A stretch of 43,317 nucleotides of DNA from Bacillota bacterium (lineage in GTDB: Bacteria; Bacillota; Bacilli; Paenibacillales; NBRC-103111). Positions 31,804-40,791 of this stretch are shown here, in pieces. Where the stretch lies: the NCBI GenBank assembly GCA_023386955.1, contig JAEWIS010000046.1, forward strand, positions 1-43,317, in the 5' to 3' direction. The notes under the pieces were generated by a model. It worked only from the letters and a program-made list of their open reading frames with translations, was not told where the DNA came from and searched no databases. Numbering within the stretch: the stretch's first letter is position 1; each line of letters starts with the position of its first letter. Both the position numbers and the translations under genes were made by a program.

Positions 31804-33606
31804 ATGTTTAAGCTCGTGGGCTTCCTCAAGCCCTTTCGGAAAGAAACGATCGCAGGCCCGTTTTTTAAGCTGCTGGAGGCGATTCTGGAGCTGCTGCTGC
31901 CAACTGTGGTAGCTCTAATCGTCAACAACGGCATTGGCCGGGGCGACAAAACCTATGTGCTGCAAATGGGCGCTTTAATGATCGGCATGGCCATTCTGGG
32001 TTACGGCTGCTCGCTGGTCTGCCAGCATTATGCGGCACGGGCCTCCCAAGGCTTCGGCACGAATCTGCGCAACGCCCTGTTTAAGCATATTTCTTCCTTG
32101 TCCTATACGGAGCTGGACCGGTTCGGGACACCGTCCCTCATCAACCGGCTGACCAGCGACGTGAACCAGCTGCAGCTGGCAGTGGCCATGCTCATCCGGC
32201 TGGTGATCCGCGCACCGTTTATCTGTGTCGGGGCCATCATCATGGCGATGATTTTGGATCTGAAGCTGTCGCTGATTCTGCTGGTGGCGGCGCCGATTAT
32301 CGGGGTGATTCTTTATTTTATTATCAGTCGGACGGCTCCCTTGTATCGCCGGTATCAGGGTAAGCTGGACCGTATGGGTTCGGTTCTGAGCGAGAATCTG
32401 ACGGGAGTCCGCGTTATCCGCGCCTTCGCCAAGGGCAGAGCCGAGCAGAAGCGGTTTAAGGAAACCTCGGAGGATCTGACCGGCACGGCCATTCATGTGG
32501 GGCGGATCGCCGCCTTGCTGAACCCGGCCACCTCCCTGGTGGTGAACGGGGCGATTATCCTGATCCTCTGGGCAGGAGGCCTCCATATTGACAGCGGCTC
32601 CTTGTCCCAAGGGGAAATTATCGCCTTCATCAACTACGTCACCCAAATCCTGCTGGCTCTGATTGTAGTATCCAATCTGGTTATTATTTTCACCAAAGCC
32701 GCCTCCTCCGGAGCACGGGTCAGTGAGGTGCTGGCCACCGAACCTTCCATTGCCGATGGAAAAAGGACAGCCGGAGCGCCTGCCGGGGTTGAGTCTTCCA
32801 AGGGAACCTCCACTCTGCCCGCTGACGGGGCACAGTCAAGTGTCACCCCGGTCTCCAACCAACCGGCCATTGCCTTCGAGTCCGTCTCCTTCGGCTACAG
32901 CGCCACAGGCGAATTGGCCCTGGACGGCATTTCCCTCTCCATCGCCAAAGGGGAGACCATGGGGATTATCGGCGGCACCGGTTCCGGCAAGTCCACTCTG
33001 GTGAACCTGATCCCGCGGTTCTATGATGCGGTGAAGGGGAGGATAAGGGTGAACGGCATCGATGTAAAGGATTACCAACTGCAGGAGCTGCGCCGGCTCA
33101 TCGGTGTGGTCCCCCAAAAGGCCATGCTGTTTACCGGAACCGTAGCGGAGAATATCCGCTGGGGCAATCCGGGCGCAACAGCGGAGGAGGTAGCCGAGGC
33201 CGCCCAAACCGCACAAGCGGCGGAGTTTATCGCCAAGCTGCCGGAGGGCTATAACACCGTGCTGGTGCGCGGGGGACTTAATCTCTCCGGCGGCCAGAAG
33301 CAGCGTCTGACCATCGCCCGGGCTCTGGCATCCAAGCCGGAGATTCTGATTCTGGATGACTCCGCCAGCGCGTTGGACTATGCCACCGATGCCGCCCTGC
33401 GCAAGGGCCTCCGGGAAACCGCCGGGGACAAAACCCTGCTGATCGTATCCCAGCGGGTCAGCTCGGTCCGTCACGCAGACCGCATTCTGGTGCTGGATGA
33501 CGGCAAAATCGCCGGTTTGGGCACCCATGAGGAGCTTTTGGAAACCTGCCAGGTGTATCAAGAGGTTTGCCAATCCCAGCTCTCCGGAGAGGAGGCCGTA
33601 TCATGA
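31804..33606 (+). CDS. Heterodimeric ABC exporter, subunit with degenerate ATPase site
   Basis: The 600-residue half-transporter has six membrane segments (1-310) and a C-terminal ATPase domain. Walker A is GGTGSGKST from 390, Q-loop VPQKAM, and signature LSGGQKQR is intact. Walker B reads ILILDDSASALD, with Asp519 where the catalytic Glu should be. The switch residue is Gln550 (IVSQRV) in place of His. These are the marks of the non-catalytic subunit in heterodimeric exporters such as TM287/288 and BmrCD. A 40-residue Ser/Pro-rich linker (near 315-355) is unusual. The next gene encodes the catalytic partner. A start at 31762 is possible, but MFKLVGFLKPF is typical of the family; the ribosome site AGGTG is weak. 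Confidence 0.92.
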   Translation: MFKLVGFLKPFRKETIAGPFFKLLEAILELLLPTVVALIVNNGIGRGDKTYVLQMGALMIGMAILGYGCSLVCQHYAARASQGFGTNLRNALFKHISSLSYTELDRFGTPSLINRLTSDVNQLQLAVAMLIRLVIRAPFICVGAIIMAMILDLKLSLILLVAAPIIGVILYFIISRTAPLYRRYQGKLDRMGSVLSENLTGVRVIRAFAKGRAEQKRFKETSEDLTGTAIHVGRIAALLNPATSLVVNGAIILILWAGGLHIDSGSLSQGEIIAFINYVTQILLALIVVSNLVIIFTKAASSGARVSEVLATEPSIADGKRTAGAPAGVESSKGTSTLPADGAQSSVTPVSNQPAIAFESVSFGYSATGELALDGISLSIAKGETMGIIGGTGSGKSTLVNLIPRFYDAVKGRIRVNGIDVKDYQLQELRRLIGVVPQKAMLFTGTVAENIRWGNPGATAEEVAEAAQTAQAAEFIAKLPEGYNTVLVRGGLNLSGGQKQRLTIARALASKPEILILDDSASALDYATDAALRKGLRETAGDKTLLIVSQRVSSVRHADRILVLDDGKIAGLGTHEELLETCQVYQEVCQSQLSGEEAVS

Positions 33607-35342
33607 CCACAAGACAAATTTGGACCCGGCTGCTGTCCTATGTAGGCCGTTACCGTTCCATCCTGTATTGGTCGGCTGTTTGCGCCATACTGAGTGTAGC
33701 CTCCAGCCTGGCCGGACCTTATTATATCGGTAAAGCCGTAGATGCCATGGCCGGAGCGGGGAAGGTGGATTTTCCCGCCGTGTTCCGCATCCTGGTGATC
33801 CTGGGCGTCATCTACGGAGCGGGCAGCCTCTTCGGCTGGCTTCTGGCCTATCTGATGAACCGGGCGTCTTACAAAACTGTAGACTCCCTGCGCCAGGATC
33901 TGTTCGCCCATATCGGCAAGCTGCCCCTTTCCTTCCATGACAACCATCCCCACGGGGACAGCATCAGCCGGTTTATCAACGATATGGATATGATCTCCGA
34001 CGGGCTGCAGCAGGGTTTTTCCTCCCTGCTCACCGGCATTGTCACCATCGTCGGCTCCATTGTGCTGATGCTCTACATCAGCCCGCTGATGACCCTGATT
34101 GTGTTGTTGTCCGCGCCCGCGGCCTATTATGCCGCCCGTTATGTCACCACCCGGTCCCAGAAGCTGTTCCGGGAGCAGGCCAAAACCCTGGGTGAGCTGA
34201 ACGGCTATGTGGAGGAAATGGTAGGCGGCCAGAAGATCGTCCAGGCCTTCCATTACGAAGAGCAGGCTATGGGGCAGTTTCAGGAAAAGAACAACCGTCT
34301 GTACGAAGCTGGTGTGAAGTCCCAGTTCCTGGGCTCCCTGGCCAACCCCACCACACGGCTGGTGAACAATGTGACCTTCTCTGTCATCGCCATGGTGGGT
34401 GGCGTAGCCACCATAATGAACCAGATTACCGTGGGCGGGTTGTCCAGCTTTTTGATCTACGCCAACCTGTTTGCCAAACCCTTTAATGAAATCACCGGTG
34501 TGCTCACACAGCTGCAATCGGCCACCGCCTCCGCCCAACGTATCTTCACCATTATGGATATGCCTCCGGAAAAGCCGGAGCCTGCATATGCCGTAACGGT
34601 GGAGCCTGCTCAAGGGACAGTGGAGTTCAAGCATGTGGCCTTTGCTTACAACCCGGTCCGCCCGCTGATTTCCGATTTCAGCCTGACCGTCGAACCTGGC
34701 ACACGGGTCGCCATTGTGGGCCAAACCGGAGCGGGCAAAACCACCCTGGTCAATCTGTTGATGCGGTTTTATGATGTGGACCGGGGAGAAATCTCCCTGA
34801 ATGGTGTGAATATCAAGCACATGACCCGGGACAGCCTGCGCCGTTCCTTCGGCATGGTGCTGCAGGACACTTGGCTGTTCGGCGGCACCATTCGCGACAA
34901 TATCGCCTACGGCAAACCGGATGCCACCGATGCCGAGGTTGAGGCGGCAGCCCGGGCGGCCAATGCCCACAGCTTCATCCGCCGCCTGCCCGAGGGCTAC
35001 AGCACCGTCATCAGCGGTACCGGGGACAGCCTGTCCCAGGGCCAGAAGCAGCTCTTGACTATTGCCCGGGTAATGCTGGTGGACCCGCCCATGCTGATTC
35101 TCGACGAAGCCACCAGCAGCATCGATACCCGTACCGAGCTGCGCATCCAGGAGGCCTTCCTGCGGATGATCGCCGGACGCACCAGCTTCGTCATCGCCCA
35201 CCGGCTGTCTACCATCCGGGAGGCGCACCTGATCCTCTATATGCAGAACGGCGACATCGTGGAGGCAGGCAGTCATGATGAACTGCTGGCCCAAGGCGGC
35301 GCCTACCGCCGTCTGTACGAAAGCCAGTTCGCGGCGGGGTAA
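33603..35342 (+). CDS. Heterodimeric ABC exporter, catalytic subunit
   Basis: The 579-residue half-transporter has six membrane segments and a full ATPase domain: Walker A GQTGAGKTT from 373, Walker B ILDE with catalytic Glu502, and switch His533 in VIAHRLS. The signature is LSQGQKQ, deviating from LSGGQ. Because the signature of one subunit faces the Walker motifs of the other, this deviation belongs to the degenerate site formed with the first subunit, which is a consistent picture. The start overlaps the stop of the first gene (ATGA), and GAGGAGG precedes it, so the two are co-translated. Likely exports drugs or lipids. Confidence 0.95.
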   Translation: MTTRQIWTRLLSYVGRYRSILYWSAVCAILSVASSLAGPYYIGKAVDAMAGAGKVDFPAVFRILVILGVIYGAGSLFGWLLAYLMNRASYKTVDSLRQDLFAHIGKLPLSFHDNHPHGDSISRFINDMDMISDGLQQGFSSLLTGIVTIVGSIVLMLYISPLMTLIVLLSAPAAYYAARYVTTRSQKLFREQAKTLGELNGYVEEMVGGQKIVQAFHYEEQAMGQFQEKNNRLYEAGVKSQFLGSLANPTTRLVNNVTFSVIAMVGGVATIMNQITVGGLSSFLIYANLFAKPFNEITGVLTQLQSATASAQRIFTIMDMPPEKPEPAYAVTVEPAQGTVEFKHVAFAYNPVRPLISDFSLTVEPGTRVAIVGQTGAGKTTLVNLLMRFYDVDRGEISLNGVNIKHMTRDSLRRSFGMVLQDTWLFGGTIRDNIAYGKPDATDAEVEAAARAANAHSFIRRLPEGYSTVISGTGDSLSQGQKQLLTIARVMLVDPPMLILDEATSSIDTRTELRIQEAFLRMIAGRTSFVIAHRLSTIREAHLILYMQNGDIVEAGSHDELLAQGGAYRRLYESQFAAG

Positions 35343-35359
35343 TCCCCTGCAATCAGAAG

Positions 35360-35395
35360 AAATCCCGGAGCTTATGGAAAGCGTCCGGGATTTTC
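35360..35395. terminator. Bidirectional terminator
   Basis: AAATCCCGG (35360-35368) pairs with CCGGGATTT (35385-35393), followed by T residues on the plus strand and a TTTCTTC run on the minus strand. It lies between the ABC exporter and SUKH-LRR genes. Confidence 0.85.
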
Positions 35396-35432
35396 TTATG
35401 AAAAGACTATTATGCGGATGAGAGCCGGTTGA

Positions 35433-36914
35433 TTAATCTTCCCAGGATACCTCGCAGCCTGAGGTTTGCAGATTACAGTATTGTTCGATTTCTTCTATAA
35501 TCTGATCAGCCTCTTCCTCGGATGACGCATTATAGACCATGGTACTCTTGATGCCGGTGCCCTTCAGCGCCTCCGCATGACGGAAGCCCACCGCATCCAC
35601 GCTTATTTCCGTCAGCTGCGGACACCTGGCAACCAGCTGCATATCGCTTATGGGATAGTTAAGCTCCTGCAGCTTGCTCATACCGCAAAAGACCTCCACT
35701 GCGTTTTCATCGTGTGCTTTCCGATCTGTCTTGAATCGCTTCAGCTTTTTCAAATTCCGCAGAAATTCCAGGTCTGGTATATCGAGGCCAGCCAGCTTCA
35801 ATACCGACAGCTTGGTAAGTGCGGAGAGGCAGGATAAATCAACGTTTTCCAATTTGTCTACACTTAGCTCATTCAATTGGGTCAATGTGGCCAGTGAGGT
35901 CCAATCCAACAGGGGCATGTTATGGAGACTGAGTATCCGCAGTGCTTTCAGCTTCCCAAGGGCGCTGATATCCCGCAGGGAAACACTGGTCAGGGTGAGC
36001 TGCTTGATCGTCCCTGGTTCGGCTAAGAGGTTTAGATCCGCCTCGGCAAAGGCAGCACTCCCGATCACCAGCTTCGCCAAGGAGGGGATCTCCCGCAGAG
36101 GTCCGAAGCTCGTGATATTATTCGCGTGAATAATCAGCTCCTTCAGATTCACCATGTGCTTCAGCAGATCAAGGGGCACCTTATCGAACTTTTCCGATGC
36201 GTCTCTTTTGATAAAAACCATCTTCATACTGGCCAGTATCTGGAGCGGAACCTTCCCGTCTGTCAGGTCATGCCGGAAGAAGTCCGCCCAAAATCCGTCA
36301 ACCTCAATGCCATCGGCGCTTGCTGCCGTTCCGGTCAGAGCCAGAACATCATCCAGCAGATGCCCTTTCTTCCAAAGGAGCACAGCTATATCCTCATCCT
36401 CCTCCTGAGAGATGGAGAGATCACCGCTTAACAGTCCTTTTTCAATAAAAGCAAAAAATTCACTCAGACTCCCGGCAATCACATAGGAGATATCCGAATC
36501 ATGGTCGATGGTGATAATCTGCCCATAGCTTCCTTCCGTGCCCGGGGCCAGGTCCATCACAAGAAAGGAGCCTCCTCCGTCATCCCCGAAGGGAATCCAG
36601 CCCTTTTGACAAGCGCCTTCCCTGATTTCACCGGGTTTATTGGATACTATGGAATAAGCCGCCTGCTGCAGTGCTTTCCACTCTCCCAATACGGCTTCAA
36701 GCTTCATGAATCCAAATCCCGCCAAAAAGCCGCTGAGTCCTTCGCCTTCCCCGTTGTGACTGCGGTAAAGCAGCCGGAATTCTTCGGGCAGCGTCATGCC
36801 GGTTGCCCTCTCCAGCTGATCCAGCTCGCTTTCCTCCACCCCCGGGTTAAAAAGCGCTTCGTTATCCGGGATACGTTCCTTCAAACTGCTAACCAATCGT
36901 GTAAAGGCTTCCAT
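35433..36914 (-). CDS. SUKH (SMI1/KNR4) domain fused to leucine-rich repeats
   Basis: The 493-residue soluble protein has two parts. Residues 20-170 are a SUKH domain: ATGMTLPEEFRLLYRSHNG is the signature, then WIPFGDDGGGSFLVMDL and EFFAFIE. Residues 240-450 hold about nine leucine-rich repeats of 22-24 residues (LKELIIHANNITSFGPL; LRILSLHNMPLLDWTSL; LSVLKLAGLDIPDLEFL). SUKH proteins are often immunity proteins for polymorphic toxins, or house-keeping adaptors. LRRs mediate protein contacts. No toxin gene is next to it in this window. There is no signal peptide, so it is cytoplasmic. GGAGGAG precedes the ATG. Its partner is unknown. Confidence 0.85.
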   Translation of the reverse strand: MEAFTRLVSSLKERIPDNEALFNPGVEESELDQLERATGMTLPEEFRLLYRSHNGEGEGLSGFLAGFGFMKLEAVLGEWKALQQAAYSIVSNKPGEIREGACQKGWIPFGDDGGGSFLVMDLAPGTEGSYGQIITIDHDSDISYVIAGSLSEFFAFIEKGLLSGDLSISQEEDEDIAVLLWKKGHLLDDVLALTGTAASADGIEVDGFWADFFRHDLTDGKVPLQILASMKMVFIKRDASEKFDKVPLDLLKHMVNLKELIIHANNITSFGPLREIPSLAKLVIGSAAFAEADLNLLAEPGTIKQLTLTSVSLRDISALGKLKALRILSLHNMPLLDWTSLATLTQLNELSVDKLENVDLSCLSALTKLSVLKLAGLDIPDLEFLRNLKKLKRFKTDRKAHDENAVEVFCGMSKLQELNYPISDMQLVARCPQLTEISVDAVGFRHAEALKGTGIKSTMVYNASSEEEADQIIEEIEQYCNLQTSGCEVSWED

Positions 36915-37047
36915 TATGCTCCTCCAGCTTCTGTTTCATTGGATAAAAATCCATTTCCTGCTAACAATTGCTGTATTGATTATCCCTCCGATAACCGTCA
37001 TTGTCCATCAGAATATGGATGCGGGGCAGCAGGGTTTGGCAGGCCGG

Positions 37048-37077
37048 TTGGAAATCGCCGGCGAAATTCGTTAAGAT
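37048..37077 (+). promoter_or_regulatory. Candidate promoter of the glycan operon
   Basis: TTGGAA (37048-37053), 18 bp, TAAGAT (37072-37077). It lies 60 bp before the first gene of the six-gene cluster. Confidence 0.45.
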
Positions 37078-37137
37078 AGGGGAAGTAAAAAAGGAAAGGG
37101 CTGGAATGATGATGAGGCTTAAGGGGCGTCGACCGGG

Positions 37138-37824
37138 ATGAAAAGGGTACTGGTGATTATTCCGGCATTCAATGAAGAAGCAGCCATTCTCGATACAGCA
37201 GCCAGGGTCCGGGCCACAGGCCGGGCGGATTGCCTGGTAGTGAACGACGGGTCCACAGACCGGACGGAGGAGCTTCTGGCCGCTCACGGCATTCCCCATG
37301 TGCGGCTCCCGGTTAATCTGGGCATCGGAGGAGCGGTGCAGACCGGCTACCGGTATGCAGTCGATAAGGGATATGATTATGCCGTCCAGTTAGACGGGGA
37401 CGGGCAGCATAACCCCGAGGATCTGGACAGGCTGGTCAGGGCCATGGAGGATGGCGGAGCGGACATGGTGATCGGCTCCCGTTTTGTGGAGGACAGCGGC
37501 TACCGGGGCAGCCGGGCAAGGCGGCTGGGCATCCGCTACTTTTCCATGCTGATCCGGCTATTGACGGGTTTGTCGGTCACCGATCCCACCTCCGGCTTCC
37601 GGATTGTGAACCGGCGGCTTATGGAGCGTTTTGCCGTGCGGTATCCCGGCGACTATCCCGAGGTGGAGGTGCTGGTGGATATGGCCCGTGCGGGTTACCG
37701 GGTGAAGGAGCTCAGTGTGCGGATGAATTCCCGGCAGGGGGGCGTCTCCTCCATTACCCCCGTCAAGTCCATTTATTACATGACCAAGGTGACGGTCTTT
37801 TCCCTGCTGCGGCGGGTGGCATAA
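37138..37824 (+). CDS. Polyprenyl-phosphate glycosyltransferase (GT2, DPM1/GtrB-like)
   Basis: The 228-residue GT2 enzyme has no membrane segment, in contrast to the fusion at 342. The nucleotide-sugar loop is VVNDGSTD near 34, and the metal motif LDGDGQHNP is near 83. GSRFVEDSGYRGSRARR and DPTSGFRIVNRR follow, as in dolichol- and undecaprenyl-phosphate sugar transferases. It probably makes the lipid-linked sugar donor for the GT-C enzymes encoded downstream. AAGGGG lies eleven bases before the ATG, a weak site. First gene of a tight operon: 30 bp before the next gene. Confidence 0.9.
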   Translation: MKRVLVIIPAFNEEAAILDTAARVRATGRADCLVVNDGSTDRTEELLAAHGIPHVRLPVNLGIGGAVQTGYRYAVDKGYDYAVQLDGDGQHNPEDLDRLVRAMEDGGADMVIGSRFVEDSGYRGSRARRLGIRYFSMLIRLLTGLSVTDPTSGFRIVNRRLMERFAVRYPGDYPEVEVLVDMARAGYRVKELSVRMNSRQGGVSSITPVKSIYYMTKVTVFSLLRRVA

Positions 37825-37854
37825 ACCAATCCAACGGGAAGGAGCTGAGGGTGG

Positions 37855-38259
37855 ATGGACCGGATTCAGGTGATATCGATCGGTGTGGCGCTGCTGTTTT
37901 TTGTCCAGGTGCTCTGGGTGGTGCGGCGCCAGCGCTTTCGGGAGCGGCAGGCCTTCGTATGGCTGATGCTGGCGGCCTCGGCCGTGGTGACGGCGGCGGT
38001 GATTCCGCTGTTGAACCAGGCTGCAGCCAGGCTGGGCATCGCGTATATGCCCGCGCTGATTTTTATGCTGGCCTTCTATGTGGTGATGAGCCTGCTGATG
38101 CTCCATGCCGCCCAGTCCTCCCGGGAGGAGGAGCGGCTGAAGGTCCTGACCCAGGAGCTGGGGCTGCTCCGCAAGGAGCTGGAGGATGTGAAATCCCAGC
38201 TGGCGGCGGGACAGGCAGCATGTTCGGATGAAGATACGGAGGAACCATCATGGCACTGA
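37855..38259 (+). CDS. DUF2304 membrane protein
   Basis: The 134-residue protein has three hydrophobic segments (about 5-22, 33-52 and 66-83), followed by a coiled-coil-like charged tail (REEERLKVLTQELGLLRKEL). DUF2304 members often sit beside GT2 polyprenyl-phosphate sugar transferases and presumably help them at the membrane; the mechanism is not known. AAGGAG lies before the ATG at 37855. Its end overlaps the following gene's start by ten bases. Confidence 0.85.
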   Translation: MDRIQVISIGVALLFFVQVLWVVRRQRFRERQAFVWLMLAASAVVTAAVIPLLNQAAARLGIAYMPALIFMLAFYVVMSLLMLHAAQSSREEERLKVLTQELGLLRKELEDVKSQLAAGQAACSDEDTEEPSWH

Positions 38260-38612
38260 TCAATGTGGTGCTGATCCTGATTAATACAGTGATTTTGGTC
38301 AGCGGGCAGTTTCTGTGGAAAATGGGAATGCAGCAGAACCCGGACAGCTTCGGGTCCCTCACGGGCATTCTCCGGCTGTTCCTGTCCCCCTATGTGCTGA
38401 CAGGACTGGTCATGTACGGAGCGGCTACGCTGCTGTGGTTTTTTATTCTGTCCCGGGTGCCCTTGAGTTTGGCTTACCCGCTGCAGAGTGTGGCGTATAT
38501 TCTCGCCGTGTTCGGCGCTTATTTTATTTTTCATGAGCCATTATCGGCGGCCAAAATCGGCGGATGTCTGCTAATCCTGGCGGGTGTGGCCCTGATTGGC
38601 TGGAAGGGGTAG
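38250..38612 (+). CDS. EamA/SMR-like small membrane transporter
   Basis: The 120-residue protein has four membrane segments with an SMR/EamA pattern: LINTVILVSGQFLWKMGM near the start, and VPLSLAYPLQSVAYILAVFG around 70-90. It resembles the ArnE/ArnF half-flippases for undecaprenyl-phosphate-aminoarabinose. I infer that it flips the lipid-linked sugar made by the GT2 enzyme. GGAGG lies before the ATG. It overlaps the preceding gene and is five bp from the next. Confidence 0.85.
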   Translation: MALINVVLILINTVILVSGQFLWKMGMQQNPDSFGSLTGILRLFLSPYVLTGLVMYGAATLLWFFILSRVPLSLAYPLQSVAYILAVFGAYFIFHEPLSAAKIGGCLLILAGVALIGWKG

Positions 38613-38617
38613 AGAAA

Positions 38618-39829
38618 TTGAATACCAAAAGATGGCTGGCCGTGCTGCTGCTGGGGGCATTCGTACTGAAATGCCTGCTGGTTTTGCTCCACGGCAGTTA
38701 TTACGATTACGGCTCCGATGACCGGGGCTATTTGGAATCCGCGCGCATTCTGGCGGAGGAAGGCAAATTTACCTATAATGACCCGGACCGGCCCACCTTC
38801 TTCATTACACCGGCGCTGCCGGGGGTTTTGGCTGTGGTGTATAAGCTGACGGGAAGTCTTGCGGCAACCGCCCAGGGCTTCCGCATTCTTCAGGCGGCTA
38901 TGGTGGCCGGGGCGCTGGGACTTCTGTATGTGTGCGCCCGGCGCATCTTTAATGAGCGGACGGCCTTGTGGACGGTGGGCATAAGCTCCTTTTATCCGCC
39001 GCTGTGGCTGATGTCCTTGTTTGTGTTTACGGAGTCCATGTTCCTGCTGGCCTTGATGCTCCTGTTGTATACGGCACTGCGGGCGATGGAGCGCCCCACC
39101 TCGGGCTGGGCGGTGGCCTTTGGCCTGATTTGGGCGGCGGCGGTGTATGTAAGGCCCACCATTGCCCTCTGGCCGGGACTGATCTTCCTGTATTATATCT
39201 ACGGGGCCAAGCTGCCCTGGAAAAAGCTGATCCGCTGCGGACTCATTACGTCGGCGGTGTTCGTCCTGTGCCTGACCCCCTGGTGGATGCGCAATTATGA
39301 GGCGTCGGGGGGCCATTTTATCCCTTTGACCAAAGCGGGGGGCAATCCTCTATTATTGGGGACGTATCCCTTTACCGTGCCGGCGCTGTTCATGGAGGAG
39401 CAAAAAACCTGGCACACCACCAATGACCAGTGGGTGAACGATGAGCAGGATACCGCCCGGGCCAAGGAGCGGATCAAGGAGGGCTTTACCACCAAACCCC
39501 TCTTGTACACCGCCTGGTATACCGTAGGCAAGTTCGCCCTGTTCTGGGGGGATGTGTTCTATTGGATGGCGCTGCCCGGTGTCCCCTTAATCGCCGCGGT
39601 GGTGTACCATTATCTGCTGCTGGCCGCAGGCATTGCCGGTCTTCGCAAGTGGTGGCGGCTTCCCGGAGCGCAGCTGATTCTGCTGCTGTTCGGGTACATG
39701 TCCCTGCTGCATATGATCTACCTGGCCCATTCCCGCTACTCGGCACCGTTTATGCCCTTGGTGGCTATGTTTGCAGCGGCTTACATAACGGATAGACTGG
39801 AACGGAAGCGGGGTGTCATGCAGCAATGA
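38618..39829 (+). CDS. GT39/PMT-like membrane glycosyltransferase
   Basis: The 403-residue protein has about ten membrane segments and the GT-C fold hallmark of acidic residues in the first outer loop: GSDDRGYLESARIL with Asp34 and Asp35, the region that binds metal or the acceptor in ArnT and PMT proteins. The large hydrophilic part near 240-300 (THTTNDQWVNDEQD-like) lies outside. Such enzymes take the sugar from a polyprenyl phosphate on the outer face and move it to a protein or glycan. I use the TTG at 38618: AAGGGG lies nine bases upstream, and the frame further up overlaps the previous gene. The acceptor is unknown. Confidence 0.85.
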   Translation: MNTKRWLAVLLLGAFVLKCLLVLLHGSYYDYGSDDRGYLESARILAEEGKFTYNDPDRPTFFITPALPGVLAVVYKLTGSLAATAQGFRILQAAMVAGALGLLYVCARRIFNERTALWTVGISSFYPPLWLMSLFVFTESMFLLALMLLLYTALRAMERPTSGWAVAFGLIWAAAVYVRPTIALWPGLIFLYYIYGAKLPWKKLIRCGLITSAVFVLCLTPWWMRNYEASGGHFIPLTKAGGNPLLLGTYPFTVPALFMEEQKTWHTTNDQWVNDEQDTARAKERIKEGFTTKPLLYTAWYTVGKFALFWGDVFYWMALPGVPLIAAVVYHYLLLAAGIAGLRKWWRLPGAQLILLLFGYMSLLHMIYLAHSRYSAPFMPLVAMFAAAYITDRLERKRGVMQQ

Positions 39830-40785
39830 AACGACCTATTTCCTCTGCAGCGGTAAAAGCTTCTTCTTCTCATAAGCCGTTTTGGAGCCGCATTTATTTG
39901 CCTTTGATGTTCGTGGGAGCGGCCGGTGTCATTTATGCCATTACCCGGGTGCAAAGCTGGAGCTGGCTCTGTGTGCTGCTGTTGGCGGCCGCCTTAATCG
40001 GCGTCCGGAAGGATACCCGGGCCATAAGCTGGATTCATTATTTACCGGCGGGACTGCTGACTCTGACGGCCTTCTATCTGATCTACCAATACGCCAATCC
40101 CTTCTGGCACAGGGTGGTGGGCTGGCAGACGGAATCGATGCGCCATATTTTCAACTGGAACGATTGGTTTGGCCGGATTCCGGGCAATGACGCTGCGTTT
40201 ATGCGGGTGTGGCAGCCCTGGTGGCTGACCCGGTATATGCAGTGGGTGTATTCGTACGGCTTTACGCTGTCTTATTGGATCTGCATTATCCGTGCATTTT
40301 TTACCAAGGATGTGACCCGGCTGGGCCGTTATGCGCTGGCGGGTTACCTCTTGCAGGTGCCGCTGATCCTGCCCTTCTACAACACGATTCTTCTGCAGGA
40401 GGTATGGTATGTGCAGGGCACACCCGATCTGCTGGAGCGGATGATGAGCCCGGAGGTGGCGTACCAGACGGTGCTGAACTGTTTTCCCAGCATGCATACC
40501 TCCATTGCTTTTGCGGGGCTGCTCTTGTCACTGCGGGAAAAAAGCCGCTGGTACAAAACGGTGCTTAGTGTGTATTGTATCTCCATCATCATCTCTACCA
40601 TGTATCTGAAAATTCACTGGACCCTGGATGTAGTGGGCGGAATGCTGTTTGCCGCAGGCTGCGTCTGGCTGGCGGACAGGATGGTGGGTTCGCGGGCGTT
40701 TCGTGCATTTACGGTCAAATTCGAGGGTCTGGGACAACGCCTGGAGCGCAGGATGTTTCCTGCAGCCGGGGAAGGGGGGGACTGA
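39826..40785 (+). CDS. PAP2-family membrane phosphatase/phosphotransferase (inositolphosphotransferase-like)
   Basis: The 319-residue protein has about seven membrane segments. The catalytic motifs are CFPSMHTS with His224 and a second region ending HWTLDVVGG with His264 and Asp268, matching the C2 and C3 motifs of the PAP2 superfamily. The first motif (KxxxxxxRP) is not evident, which is usual for the Aur1/IPC-synthase-like subgroup. Such enzymes cleave or transfer lipid phosphates, for example recycling polyprenyl diphosphate or adding a phosphoalcohol to glycolipids. The ATG overlaps the previous stop. Role in the glycan pathway is inferred from the operon. Confidence 0.88.
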   Translation: MKRPISSAAVKASSSHKPFWSRIYLPLMFVGAAGVIYAITRVQSWSWLCVLLLAAALIGVRKDTRAISWIHYLPAGLLTLTAFYLIYQYANPFWHRVVGWQTESMRHIFNWNDWFGRIPGNDAAFMRVWQPWWLTRYMQWVYSYGFTLSYWICIIRAFFTKDVTRLGRYALAGYLLQVPLILPFYNTILLQEVWYVQGTPDLLERMMSPEVAYQTVLNCFPSMHTSIAFAGLLLSLREKSRWYKTVLSVYCISIIISTMYLKIHWTLDVVGGMLFAAGCVWLADRMVGSRAFRAFTVKFEGLGQRLERRMFPAAGEGGD

Positions 40786-40791
40786 CGCAAG

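Noticed and set aside
33558..35294. Long open frame of 578 codons on the minus strand
   Set aside because: It is antisense to the catalytic ABC exporter subunit, whose motifs are complete. GC-rich codon use keeps the opposite frame open. The same applies to the long minus-strand frames at 8962-10191, 18526-19905 and 17499-18722.
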